From: Chromatiaceae bacterium
Lineage (GTDB): Bacteria; Pseudomonadota; Gammaproteobacteria; Chromatiales; Chromatiaceae
Length of the DNA stretch: 6,356 bases
Assembly: GCA_016938795.1 (NCBI GenBank)
Contig: JAFGTZ010000286.1
Location: 1-6,356, forward strand
Reading direction: 5' to 3'
Under the pieces are notes generated by a model that was given only the letters and a program-made list of their open reading frames with translations, ran no database searches and had not been told where the DNA came from. Positions 1-6,356 of this stretch are shown piece by piece (the stretch's first letter is position 1; each line of letters starts with the position of its first letter). Position numbers and translations under genes: made by a program.

Positions 1-13
1 CCACTACCCACCC

Positions 14-910
14 ATGTCTTTCCCACTCGAACGCGCCCAAACCATCGCCAGTGTCCTCATCGAGGCGCTGCCCTACATCCGCCGCTTTCGCGGCAAGACC
101 GTTGTCATTAAATATGGCGGCAACGCCATGGAGGACGAGCCCCTCAAGGAAGGCTTCGCCCGTGATGTGGTGCTGATGAAGCTGGTTGGCATCAATCCGG
201 TGGTGGTGCATGGCGGCGGCCCCCAGATTGGCTCGCTGCTTGCGCGTCTGGGCAAATCAACCGAGTTCGTGCAGGGCATGCGCGTGACCGACGCCGAGAC
301 CATGGATGTGGTCGAGATGGTGCTCGGCGGACTGGTCAACAAGGAAATCGTCAACTTCATCAACCGCCATGGCGGTCGGGCCGTGGGGCTCACCGGCAAG
401 GATGGCGATCTGATCCGCGCGCGCAAGCTGCTGCTGCGCCGCGATGCGCCCGAGCTGGCCGAACCCGAGATTATCGACATCGGCCATGTGGGCGAGGTCG
501 AGAGCATCGACCCGGCCATCGTGCATCGTCTGGTGGAGAGCGATTTCATCCCGGTCATTGCGCCCATCGGCGTGGGCGAGGACGGGCGCTCCTACAACAT
601 CAATGCCGATCTGGTGGCCGGCAAGGTCGCCGAGGTGCTCAAGGCCGAGAAGCTGCTACTCTTGACCAACACGCCCGGTATTCTCGATGGCGCGGGCGCC
701 CTCATCAGCGAGCTTGAGGTGGCGCGTGTGCGCGAGCTGATCGCCGAGGGCGTCATTGCCGGCGGCATGCTGCCCAAGGTGCGCTGCGCGCTTGAGGCGG
801 TGCAGTCGGGTGTGCGCACGGCGCATATCCTCGATGGGCGCGTGGCCCATGCGGTCATGCTCGACCTCTTCACCGACGAGGGCGTCGGCACCCTGATCCG
901 GGCGCGCTGA
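14..910 (+). CDS. argB: Acetylglutamate kinase (N-acetyl-L-glutamate 5-phosphotransferase)
   Basis: Cytosolic enzyme that phosphorylates N-acetyl-L-glutamate with ATP, the second step of arginine synthesis by the acetylated route. The 298-residue protein is full length for the amino acid kinase fold. Visible motifs are KYGGN at 33-37 (K33, phosphate-binding lysine), the HGGGPQIG glycine loop at 66-73, RVTD at 90-93 (substrate arginine R90), YNINADLVAGK at 194-204 (N195, N197, D199) and GGMLPK at 250-255 (K255, second catalytic lysine). Residues 1 to about 25 form the extra N-terminal helix found in hexameric, arginine-inhibited enzymes, and the C-terminal arginine-site region is present (H271, G290), but with D284 where Glu is usual. 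The ATG fits the N-terminus of family members; no Shine-Dalgarno is visible in the 13 bases available, and the frame stays open to the window edge, so a slightly earlier start cannot be excluded. The identification is firm. Confidence 0.97.
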   Translation: MSFPLERAQTIASVLIEALPYIRRFRGKTVVIKYGGNAMEDEPLKEGFARDVVLMKLVGINPVVVHGGGPQIGSLLARLGKSTEFVQGMRVTDAETMDVVEMVLGGLVNKEIVNFINRHGGRAVGLTGKDGDLIRARKLLLRRDAPELAEPEIIDIGHVGEVESIDPAIVHRLVESDFIPVIAPIGVGEDGRSYNINADLVAGKVAEVLKAEKLLLLTNTPGILDGAGALISELEVARVRELIAEGVIAGGMLPKVRCALEAVQSGVRTAHILDGRVAHAVMLDLFTDEGVGTLIRAR

Positions 911-957
911 GCAAGCCTGACACAGTCCCTTTTGATCCTGAAGCTGCGGGTGAACCC

Positions 958-2091
958 ATGAGCAGAGCCCTTCGTCTCCCGACATGCACGCGCCTTCGGC
1001 GTCGCCCTCTCTCGCGCTGGCGCCTCGGAACCCTGACGCTCTTCTCGCTGGCGTTCCTCGCCGGCTGTCAGCCGTCCGCCACACCGCCCCAGCCCGCTGA
1101 TCCGCCCTCGCGTCCGGCCGAGATTCTCGAAATCGGCGCGACCGATCTGGGCTCAGGGCTGCGCTTTCCCGGGCGGGTGCGCGCGGTGCAGCGGGCCGAA
1201 CTGGCCTTCGACGTGCCCGGGCGCATCCTGGAGTTTCCGGTGGTCGAGGGCCAGCGGGTTGAAGCGGGTGAACTCATCGCGCGGCTCGATCCGTCCGCCT
1301 TCGAGACGCGACTGGCGGCGGCGCAGGCCGAACTCGATCAGGCCACGACGGACTATGAGCGGGTGCGCCAACTCTGGGAGAAGAGCCAGGCGGTCGCGCG
1401 CGCCGAGGTGGACCTGAAGCGCACGGCCATGGAGGTGGCGCGCTCGGGCTTTGCCGCCGCCCGCAAGGATCTTGACGACAGCCAACTCATCGCCCCCTTT
1501 GCCGGCGTCATCGCGCGTCGCCATGTCGAGAACTTCCAGACCGTTCAGGCCAAGGAGCCGGTGGTGAGCCTTCAGGATGTCGGCGATCTGGAGATTGTCA
1601 TTCATGTGCCCGAGCGGGTGATCCGCACCGCGCCGCGCCGCGCCGCCGGTCATGCGCGCTTTGCCGACCTGCCTGGGCGGCGTTTCGCGGTGACGCTCAA
1701 GTCCTTTGCGACCGAGGCCGACCCCCAGACCCAGACCTACGAGATTGTGCTTGGTCTGAGCCGTCCGCTCGATGTGCGCATCCTGCCCGGCATGTCGGTG
1801 GATGTCTTTCCCGAGCGCCTGGCGGAGGATGCCGCAGGAAAGGAGGTGAGGATTCCGCTCAAGGCCATTGTGGCTGGGCCCGAGGGCCAGCCCATCGTCT
1901 GGGTGGTGGACCCCGAGAGCACGCGGGTGGCGCGCCGCCCGATCGAGGTTGGTCCGGTTGATGGCGCGGATATTCTGGTGCTCAGCGGCCTTGAGCCCGG
2001 CGAGCGGATTGTGACGGCTGGCGTGCATCAGCTGCGCGACGGTATGCGCGTGCGCCCGCTCGGAGGCGACCCGAGGAGCACTGACCCATGA
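958..2091 (+). CDS. RND efflux periplasmic adaptor, lipoprotein (membrane fusion protein)
   Basis: This is the periplasmic linker between an RND permease and an outer-membrane channel. The 377-residue protein starts with an Arg-rich n-region, a hydrophobic stretch (about 24-36) and the lipobox LAGC, so cleavage before C37 and lipidation are predicted; residue +2 is Gln, not the Asp retention signal. A Pro-rich linker (about 40-53) follows. Then come the first half of the lipoyl-like domain (about 66-108), an alpha-helical hairpin (about 113-173), the second lipoyl half (about 175-208, with IAPFAGVIARR), a beta-barrel (about 210-285) and a membrane-proximal domain (about 297-368, with GLEPGERIVTAG). 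The start at 958 is the only ATG/GTG/TTG before the lipobox; the weak GGGTGA at 948-953 is its only ribosome-binding candidate. It lies 47 bp after argB and overlaps the permease gene by 4 bp. The family is clear; the pump's substrate cannot be told from sequence. Confidence 0.93.
   Translation: MSRALRLPTCTRLRRRPLSRWRLGTLTLFSLAFLAGCQPSATPPQPADPPSRPAEILEIGATDLGSGLRFPGRVRAVQRAELAFDVPGRILEFPVVEGQRVEAGELIARLDPSAFETRLAAAQAELDQATTDYERVRQLWEKSQAVARAEVDLKRTAMEVARSGFAAARKDLDDSQLIAPFAGVIARRHVENFQTVQAKEPVVSLQDVGDLEIVIHVPERVIRTAPRRAAGHARFADLPGRRFAVTLKSFATEADPQTQTYEIVLGLSRPLDVRILPGMSVDVFPERLAEDAAGKEVRIPLKAIVAGPEGQPIVWVVDPESTRVARRPIEVGPVDGADILVLSGLEPGERIVTAGVHQLRDGMRVRPLGGDPRSTDP
2073..2078 (+). promoter_or_regulatory. 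Ribosome binding site of the RND permease gene
   Basis: GAGGAG lies inside the last codons of the adaptor gene, 9 bases before the ATG at 2088. It is the strongest Shine-Dalgarno match seen at any start in this window. With the ATGA stop/start overlap it supports 2088 as the true start and coupled translation of adaptor and permease. Confidence 0.75.
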
Positions 2092-5000
2092 ACATCGCCG
2101 CCCTCACCCTGCGCGGGCGCACCATCGCCTGGATCCTCTCGCTGCTCGTGCTGGTGGGCGGCCTCATCGCCTATCAGCAACTGGGGCGCTTCGAGGATCC
2201 CGAGTTCCTGATTCGTCAGGCGGTCATCCTCACGCCCTATCCGGGGGCCTTGCCCAGCGAGGTCGCCGAGGAGGTGACCGATGTCATCGAGGGCGCGGTG
2301 CAGCAGCTCCAGGAGGTCAAGGAGATCACCTCGGTCTCGCGCATGGGCAGCTCGCAGGTCAAGGTCGAGATCGACATGCGCTTCGCCCGCACCAGGCCCG
2401 AGCTGGAGCAGGTGTGGGACAAGCTGCGCCGCAAGGTTGGCGATGCCCAGCGCCGCCTGCCGCCCGGGGCTGGTCCCTCCGTGGTCAACGACGACTTTGG
2501 CGATGTCTATGCGCTCTTTTTCGCCGTCACCGGCGAGGGCTATGCGCTCACCCAGCTGTATGACTATGTCGATTGGCTTCAGCGCGAGCTTGCGCTGGTT
2601 CCGGGCGTGGCGCGGGTTGCCTTGCTGGGTGCGCCGCAGGAGGCCATCTTCGTCGAGATTGCCGCCTCCAGGGCCGCCCAGCTCGGGCTCTCGCCGGAGC
2701 AGATCGGCGAGCGTCTGCGCGAGCACAATCTTCTCGCCCCGGCGGGCGAGCTCAAGGCCGGCGATCAGCGTCTCCAGATCAGTCCCATCGGTCCGGCCGA
2801 TTCGGTCGCGGCCATCGGCAATCTGGTGCTGTCCTCGCAAGGCGGCGAGCGGGTGATCTTCCTCAAGGACGTGGCCGATATCCGTCGCGGCCTGGTGGAG
2901 CCCCCGCAGGCCCTGATGCGCTACGACGGCCAGCCGGCCATCGGGCTCGGGGTGTCGAACATCGCCGGCGGCAATGTGGTGGCCATGGGGGATGCGGTGC
3001 GCGCGCGCCTTGCCGAGCTGGAGTCGCAGCGCCCGGTGGGCATGGAGCTGAACCCAGTGTCCTACCAGTCGGACGCGGTGCGCGTGGCGGTGAACGGCTT
3101 CATCGCCAATCTGGTCGCGGCGGCGGTCATCGTGGTGCTGGTGCTGGTGGTCTTCATGGGGCTGCGAAGCGGGCTCATCGTGGGCGCCATTCTGGTGCTG
3201 ACCGTGGCGGCCACCCTGATCGCCATGTGGCTCGATGGCATCGCTATGCAGCGGGTGTCACTCGGCGCTCTCATCATCGCGCTCGGCATGCTGGTGGACA
3301 ATGCCATTGTGGTGACCGATGGCATCCTGGTGCGTCTGCGGCGCGGCGAGGCGCGCGAGCGGGCCGCCATCGCCGTGGTCGGAGCCACCCAGTGGCCTCT
3401 GCTCGGGGGCACCGCCGTGGGCATTCTCGCCTTCAGCGCCATCGGGTTGTCGCCGAGCGACATGGGTGAATACGCAGGCTCCCTCTTCTGGGTCATCCTC
3501 TACTCCATGCTGCTGAGCTGGCTCTTCGCGGTGACCCTGACGCCGCTCCTCTGTGTCGCCTTTCTCCGGGTCAGGCCGGACGCTGGCGAGACGACGTCCG
3601 AGCCGCGCGTGCTGCAAGGCTATCGCGCCGTACTGGGCGCTGTGCTGCGCCATCGGGGCCTGACCGCCGCCGCGCTCATCGCGCTCTGGCTCGGCGCGGT
3701 CGGGGCCTTCGGCCTGGTGCCACCGGGGTTCATGCCCGAGTCGGCGCGCGCCCAGTTTGTGGTCGATCTCTTTTTGCCACAGGGCACCGACATCGAGGTC
3801 ACGGCGGCGGAGCTGGCGCGCGCCGAGGAGTATGTGCGCGCCAAGCCGGGCGTGACCCATGTCACCAGCTTCATCGGTCAGGGCGGGCTGCGCTTCATGC
3901 TGACCTACAGCCCGGAGGATCCCAACAGCGGCTATGGTCAGTTGCTGGTTGATGTGGCCGATGCGAGACAGATTGCCCCGCTGGTGGCCGAGCTTCAGCA
4001 AGCGCTGGAGCAGCGCCATCCCAATGCCGACATCAAGGCCTGGAAGTTCATGCTCGGACGCGGCGGCGGCAAGAAGATCGAGGCCGCCTTCCGCGGGCCC
4101 GATCCGGCGGTGTTGCGCAACCTCGCCGAGCAGGCCAAGGCCGTGATGGCGAGCGACCCCGAGGCCCTGGCCATTCAGGACGACTGGCGCCAGAAGGCGC
4201 CGGTGCTGCGCCCCGTCATCGACTCCGTGGCCGCCCAGCGCGCCGGGGTCGGCACCAGGGAGATCAGCGCGGCGCTCAACCGCGCCTTCAGCGGTACCCA
4301 GGTCGGGGTCTATCGCGAGGGCGACCGGCTCATCCCCATCATGGCCCGCGCGCCCGAGCCGGAGCGGCTGAGCGCCGCGCAGCTCGACAACGTGCAGGTC
4401 TACAGCCCAACCGCCGGGCGCTCTCTGCCGGTCGCTCAGCTCGTGTCCGGGGTCGAGGTGGTGTGGGTCGATGCCATCCTGCGCCGGGTTGATCGCTTCC
4501 CGACCATCAAGGCGCAGTGCGACCCGCCGCCCGGGGAGCTTCCCGGTCCGCTGCTTGAGCGCCTGCGCCCCCGCATTGAATCCATCCCGCTGCCGCCCGG
4601 CTACAGTCTGGAATGGCAGGGTGAGTACAAGGCCTCACGCGAGGCCAACGCCGGGCTTGCGCTCTCTGCGCCCTATGGTTTCGCGGCCATGGTGCTCGCG
4701 GTGGTGGTCATGTTCAACGCGCTGCGCCAGCCGCTGGTGATCTGGCTCACGGCGCCGCTCGCCATCGTTGGTGTGGCGGCGGGACTGCTGCTGTTTCAGG
4801 CGCCCTTCGAGTTCATGGCCATCCTGGGCTTTCTCAGCCTGATCGGCATGCTGGTGAAGAATTCCATCGTGCTGGTGGATCAGGCCGACACCGAGCGGCG
4901 CGAGGGCAAGTCGGGGCTTGCGGCAGTGCTCGATGCCAGTGTGGGGCGCGCCCGCCCGGTCTTTCTCGGCGCGCTCACCACCATCCTGGGCGTTGCGCCC

Positions 5001-5138
5001 CTGCTGGCCGATCCCTTCTTCAAGAGCATGGCCGTCACCATCATCTTCGGTCTCGCCTTCGCCACCCTGCTGACGCTGGTCGTGGTGCCCCTGCTCTATG
5101 CCATGCTCTTCGGGATTCGCGCCGAGGCCGCGTCCTGA
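2088..5138 (+). CDS. RND efflux transporter permease (AcrB/TriC-like inner-membrane pump)
   Basis: Proton-driven inner-membrane pump subunit, expected to act as a trimer with the preceding adaptor and a TolC-type channel. The 1016 residues fit the RND family (AcrB is 1049). The order is TM1 (about 12-30), a first large periplasmic loop (about 32-335) opening with FEDPEF and YPGA, TM2-6 (about 335-357, 362-382, 391-411, 433-455, 465-492), TM7 (about 525-545), a second periplasmic loop (about 546-855), and TM8-12 (about 857-877, 883-904, 908-932, 955-973, 983-1008). The proton-relay sites are visible: GMLVDNAIVV in TM4 gives D404 and N405 where AcrB has Asp-Asp, and GMLVKNSIVLVD in TM10 gives K924 for AcrB K940. 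The FEDPEF/YPGA and VDN features resemble the TriC/VexK branch of drug-type pumps rather than AcrB itself, or heavy-metal pumps. No frameshift is seen. The substrate is unknown, and no channel gene follows. Confidence 0.95.
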   Translation: MNIAALTLRGRTIAWILSLLVLVGGLIAYQQLGRFEDPEFLIRQAVILTPYPGALPSEVAEEVTDVIEGAVQQLQEVKEITSVSRMGSSQVKVEIDMRFARTRPELEQVWDKLRRKVGDAQRRLPPGAGPSVVNDDFGDVYALFFAVTGEGYALTQLYDYVDWLQRELALVPGVARVALLGAPQEAIFVEIAASRAAQLGLSPEQIGERLREHNLLAPAGELKAGDQRLQISPIGPADSVAAIGNLVLSSQGGERVIFLKDVADIRRGLVEPPQALMRYDGQPAIGLGVSNIAGGNVVAMGDAVRARLAELESQRPVGMELNPVSYQSDAVRVAVNGFIANLVAAAVIVVLVLVVFMGLRSGLIVGAILVLTVAATLIAMWLDGIAMQRVSLGALIIALGMLVDNAIVVTDGILVRLRRGEARERAAIAVVGATQWPLLGGTAVGILAFSAIGLSPSDMGEYAGSLFWVILYSMLLSWLFAVTLTPLLCVAFLRVRPDAGETTSEPRVLQGYRAVLGAVLRHRGLTAAALIALWLGAVGAFGLVPPGFMPESARAQFVVDLFLPQGTDIEVTAAELARAEEYVRAKPGVTHVTSFIGQGGLRFMLTYSPEDPNSGYGQLLVDVADARQIAPLVAELQQALEQRHPNADIKAWKFMLGRGGGKKIEAAFRGPDPAVLRNLAEQAKAVMASDPEALAIQDDWRQKAPVLRPVIDSVAAQRAGVGTREISAALNRAFSGTQVGVYREGDRLIPIMARAPEPERLSAAQLDNVQVYSPTAGRSLPVAQLVSGVEVVWVDAILRRVDRFPTIKAQCDPPPGELPGPLLERLRPRIESIPLPPGYSLEWQGEYKASREANAGLALSAPYGFAAMVLAVVVMFNALRQPLVIWLTAPLAIVGVAAGLLLFQAPFEFMAILGFLSLIGMLVKNSIVLVDQADTERREGKSGLAAVLDASVGRARPVFLGALTTILGVAPLLADPFFKSMAVTIIFGLAFATLLTLVVVPLLYAMLFGIRAEAAS

Positions 5139-5145
5139 TCCATGC

Positions 5146-5172
5146 CGCCGCCCGGATGCGCTCCGGGCGGTG
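5146..5172 (+). terminator. GC-rich hairpin after the RND permease, possible terminator
   Basis: CCGCCCGGA (5148-5156) and TCCGGGCGG (5162-5170) are perfect reverse complements, giving a 9-bp stem with the 5-base loop TGCGC. A G-T wobble and one C-G pair extend the base to 5146/5172. It begins 7 bases after the permease stop codon. No run of T follows, so it is not a canonical intrinsic terminator; it could end transcription poorly, protect the 3' end of the pump mRNA, or be a dispersed repeat unit. The structure is certain on paper, its role is inferred. Confidence 0.5.
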
Positions 5173-5180
5173 CGCCACCG
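5168..5180. repeat. Short palindrome CGGTG-CGC-CACCG upstream of the S1-like gene
   Basis: Two 5-base inverted arms (5168-5172 and 5176-5180) flank a 3-base centre. It lies where the -35 region of the proposed S1-gene promoter would be and shares its left arm with the right arm of the preceding hairpin. It could be an operator half-site pair or an alternative RNA fold. At this GC content a palindrome this short can arise by chance. Confidence 0.3.
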
Positions 5181-5192
5181 GCGAGATGCGCC

Positions 5193-5198
5193 TAGAAT
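5193..5198 (+). promoter_or_regulatory. Candidate -10 box of the S1-like gene promoter
   Basis: TAGAAT matches five of six bases of the sigma-70 -10 consensus TATAAT and is a rare AT-rich island in this GC-rich spacer. Transcription would start near 5205, giving a leader of about 35 bases. No good -35 box is seen at 16-18 bases spacing (TGCGCC, GTGCGC or GGTGCG), so the promoter would need an activator or be weak at -35. Confidence 0.45.
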
Positions 5199-5210
5199 AG
5201 CGCCGAACCC

Positions 5211-5239
5211 GTCATTTTCGATTGCATTTGAATTTCATC
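5211..5239 (+). promoter_or_regulatory. AT-rich, Shine-Dalgarno-free translation leader of the S1-like gene
   Basis: These 29 bases are about 69% A+T (20 of 29), in sharp contrast to the surrounding GC-rich DNA, and hold no AGGAG-like element before the ATG at 5240. Such unstructured U-rich leaders are known to be used by ribosomal protein S1-dependent initiation, and E. coli rpsA itself has a weak-SD leader and is autoregulated. That a similar mechanism acts here is inference. Confidence 0.45.
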
Positions 5240-6356
5240 ATGTCCGAATCCGCATCCTTTGAAGACCTCCTCAACCAGTTCGAGCAAGAGCACCCGGGGG
5301 CGCGCGGCGGCGAGCCGGCCATCGGCGACAAGGTGCGCGGCACCCTGATCGACATTGGCGAGGACTACGCCCTTGTCGATCTTGGCGCCAAGTGCGAGGG
5401 GCGGCTCGATGTGGCCGTGCTGCGCGGCGAGGATGGTCAGATCAGCCTGAACGTGGGCGACTCCATCGAGAGCCATGTCACCGGCAAGGATGCCGAGAGC
5501 GGCATGTTGCTGCTCGGGCCTCAGCATGGCCAGCGCTCGCATGGGCTCGATGAGGTGGAGCGCGCCTGGCATGAGGGGCGTCCGGTGCAGGGACAGGTGA
5601 GCGCGGCGGTCAAGGGCGGTATCGAGGTGCAGGTGGCCGGGGTGCGCGCCTTCTGTCCAGCCTCGCAGGTCGATATCCGCTTTATCGAGAGTCTTGATGA
5701 GTTCGTCGGCCAGCGGCTCGACTTTCGCGTCACCAAGTTCGAGGGCGGGCGACGGCCCAATCTGGTGCTCTCGCGCCGCGCCCTGCTCGAAGAGGAGCAG
5801 CGCCAGCGCGCCGAACACACCCGCGCCGAGCTGCGCGAGGGCGCGGTCTTCACCGGTGTGGTGACCTCGCTCAAGGACTACGGGGCCTTTGTGGACATCG
5901 GCGGTCTGGAGGGCATGATCCATGTCAGTCAGCTCGCGCATGGTCATGTGAAGCACCCAAACGAGGTGCTGAACGCCGGGCAGCAGGTGGAGGTTGCGGT
6001 GCTGCGCATTGACCCCGCGACCGACAGCCGCCGCGAGCGCATCGCACTCTCCATCCGCGCCCTGCAGCGCGATCCCTGGCAGGATGCGGTTGAGCGCTGG
6101 CCCATTGGCAGTCAGGTCAGCGGCAGCGTCTCGCGCCTGCAACCCTTTGGCGCCTTCATCGAGCTGGCGCCGGGTATCGATGGCCTGGCCCACATCAGCG
6201 AGCTGGCCGCTGGGCGACGCATCAATCATCCAAGCGAGGTGCTGGAGGTGGGGCAGCAGGTGGTGGCCAGCGTGCTCGGCATCGACCGCGAGCGCCGTCG
6301 CATCAGCCTTACCCTGGATACCGAGAAGACGCTTGAGCCCGGCGATGTCGCGCCGC
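5240..6356 (+). CDS. S1-domain RNA-binding protein (ribosomal protein S1-like), 3' end outside the window
   Basis: Predicted RNA-binding protein with at least four S1 (OB-fold) domains; 372 codons are visible and the frame is still open at the window edge. Domains lie at about 29-95 (divergent), 114-179 (GIRAFLP-like GVRAFCP at 134-140, then VLSRRA), 200-275 (DYGAF at 213-217, H228, then SIRALQRDPW) and 288-360 (PFGAF at 302-306, H318, then RRISLTLD). These match domains 1-4 of ribosomal protein S1 in order and linkers, including a DPW between the third and fourth. After domain 4 comes TEKTLEPGD, not the KANPW-type linker that leads to S1 domain 5, so a four-domain paralogue is likelier than six-domain RpsA. 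The ATG at 5240 yields a typical acidic S1 N-terminus (SESASFEDLL); an in-frame TAG at 5198 limits upstream extension, and TTG at 5222 or 5228 are weaker options. Translation, ribosome-associated or mRNA-binding roles are inferred. Confidence 0.9.
   Translation, partial: MSESASFEDLLNQFEQEHPGARGGEPAIGDKVRGTLIDIGEDYALVDLGAKCEGRLDVAVLRGEDGQISLNVGDSIESHVTGKDAESGMLLLGPQHGQRSHGLDEVERAWHEGRPVQGQVSAAVKGGIEVQVAGVRAFCPASQVDIRFIESLDEFVGQRLDFRVTKFEGGRRPNLVLSRRALLEEEQRQRAEHTRAELREGAVFTGVVTSLKDYGAFVDIGGLEGMIHVSQLAHGHVKHPNEVLNAGQQVEVAVLRIDPATDSRRERIALSIRALQRDPWQDAVERWPIGSQVSGSVSRLQPFGAFIELAPGIDGLAHISELAAGRRINHPSEVLEVGQQVVASVLGIDRERRRISLTLDTEKTLEPGDVAP

Noticed and set aside
1153..2028. Minus-strand open frame of 291 codons opposite the adaptor
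   Set aside because: The + strand encodes a complete adaptor with a lipobox and all expected domains; the antisense product has no recognisable features.
2028..2840. Minus-strand open frame of 270 codons opposite the RND permease start
   Set aside because: It lies wholly across the adaptor end and a well-supported permease region, has low-complexity Leu/Gly/Asp-rich composition and no visible ribosome binding support.
2573..3469. Plus-strand open frame of 298 codons inside the permease gene
   Set aside because: It is an Arg/Gly/Ala-rich frame-shifted reading of the permease, which is intact through this stretch with TM2-TM5 in the correct frame.
2088..5138. Heavy-metal (CusA-type) efflux pump as an alternative identity
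   Set aside because: The TM4 and periplasmic signatures (VDNAIVV, FEDPEF, YPGA) fit drug/hydrophobe-type pumps, and the methionine relay typical of CusA is not evident.
5192..6229. A long minus-strand open frame of 345 codons opposite the S1-like gene
   Set aside because: Its translation shows no recognisable domain, while the + strand over the same bases encodes clear S1 domains. Long antisense frames are common in GC-rich coding DNA.
1..6356. A novel defence, mobile or CRISPR system
   Set aside because: All coding space is taken by four recognisable families, spacers are short, and no spaced direct repeats, integrase, transposase or attachment-like sequence is visible.

Overview
The window is a compact, GC-rich (estimated mid-60s % GC), gene-dense stretch with all four genes on the + strand. 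The proteins resemble gammaproteobacterial homologues. The high GC and protein style suggest a GC-rich gammaproteobacterium, perhaps a Chromatiales-type (purple sulfur) lineage; that placement is an inference from resemblance and no marker gene settles it.

Layout: (1) 14-910, argB, N-acetylglutamate kinase, complete, preceded by only 13 bases of sequence. (2) 958-2091, a lipoprotein periplasmic adaptor (membrane fusion protein) of an RND efflux pump. (3) 2088-5138, the matching inner-membrane RND permease; its ATG overlaps the adaptor stop codon (ATGA), so the two are translationally coupled. No outer-membrane channel gene and no regulator gene lies beside them, so the pump probably uses a TolC-type channel encoded elsewhere. 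(4) A 101-bp intergenic region (5139-5239) with a strong GC hairpin, a -10-like box, a small palindrome and an AT-rich leader without a Shine-Dalgarno sequence. (5) 5240 to the window edge, a protein of S1 RNA-binding domains, cut off at the right end after 372 codons. It matches the first four domains of ribosomal protein S1 but is not in the usual cmk-rpsA-ihfB setting as far as can be seen.

The adaptor and permease work together as a proton-driven export machine. argB (arginine biosynthesis) and the S1-like gene look like unrelated housekeeping neighbours. argB is only 47 bp upstream of the adaptor with no visible terminator, so read-through into the pump genes is possible. I see no mobile element, CRISPR array, tRNA, rRNA or clearly novel system. 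The points most worth a second look are the S1-like gene with its unusual leader, an Asp at the usual arginine-site Glu in ArgB, and the Asp-Asn proton-relay pair in the permease.
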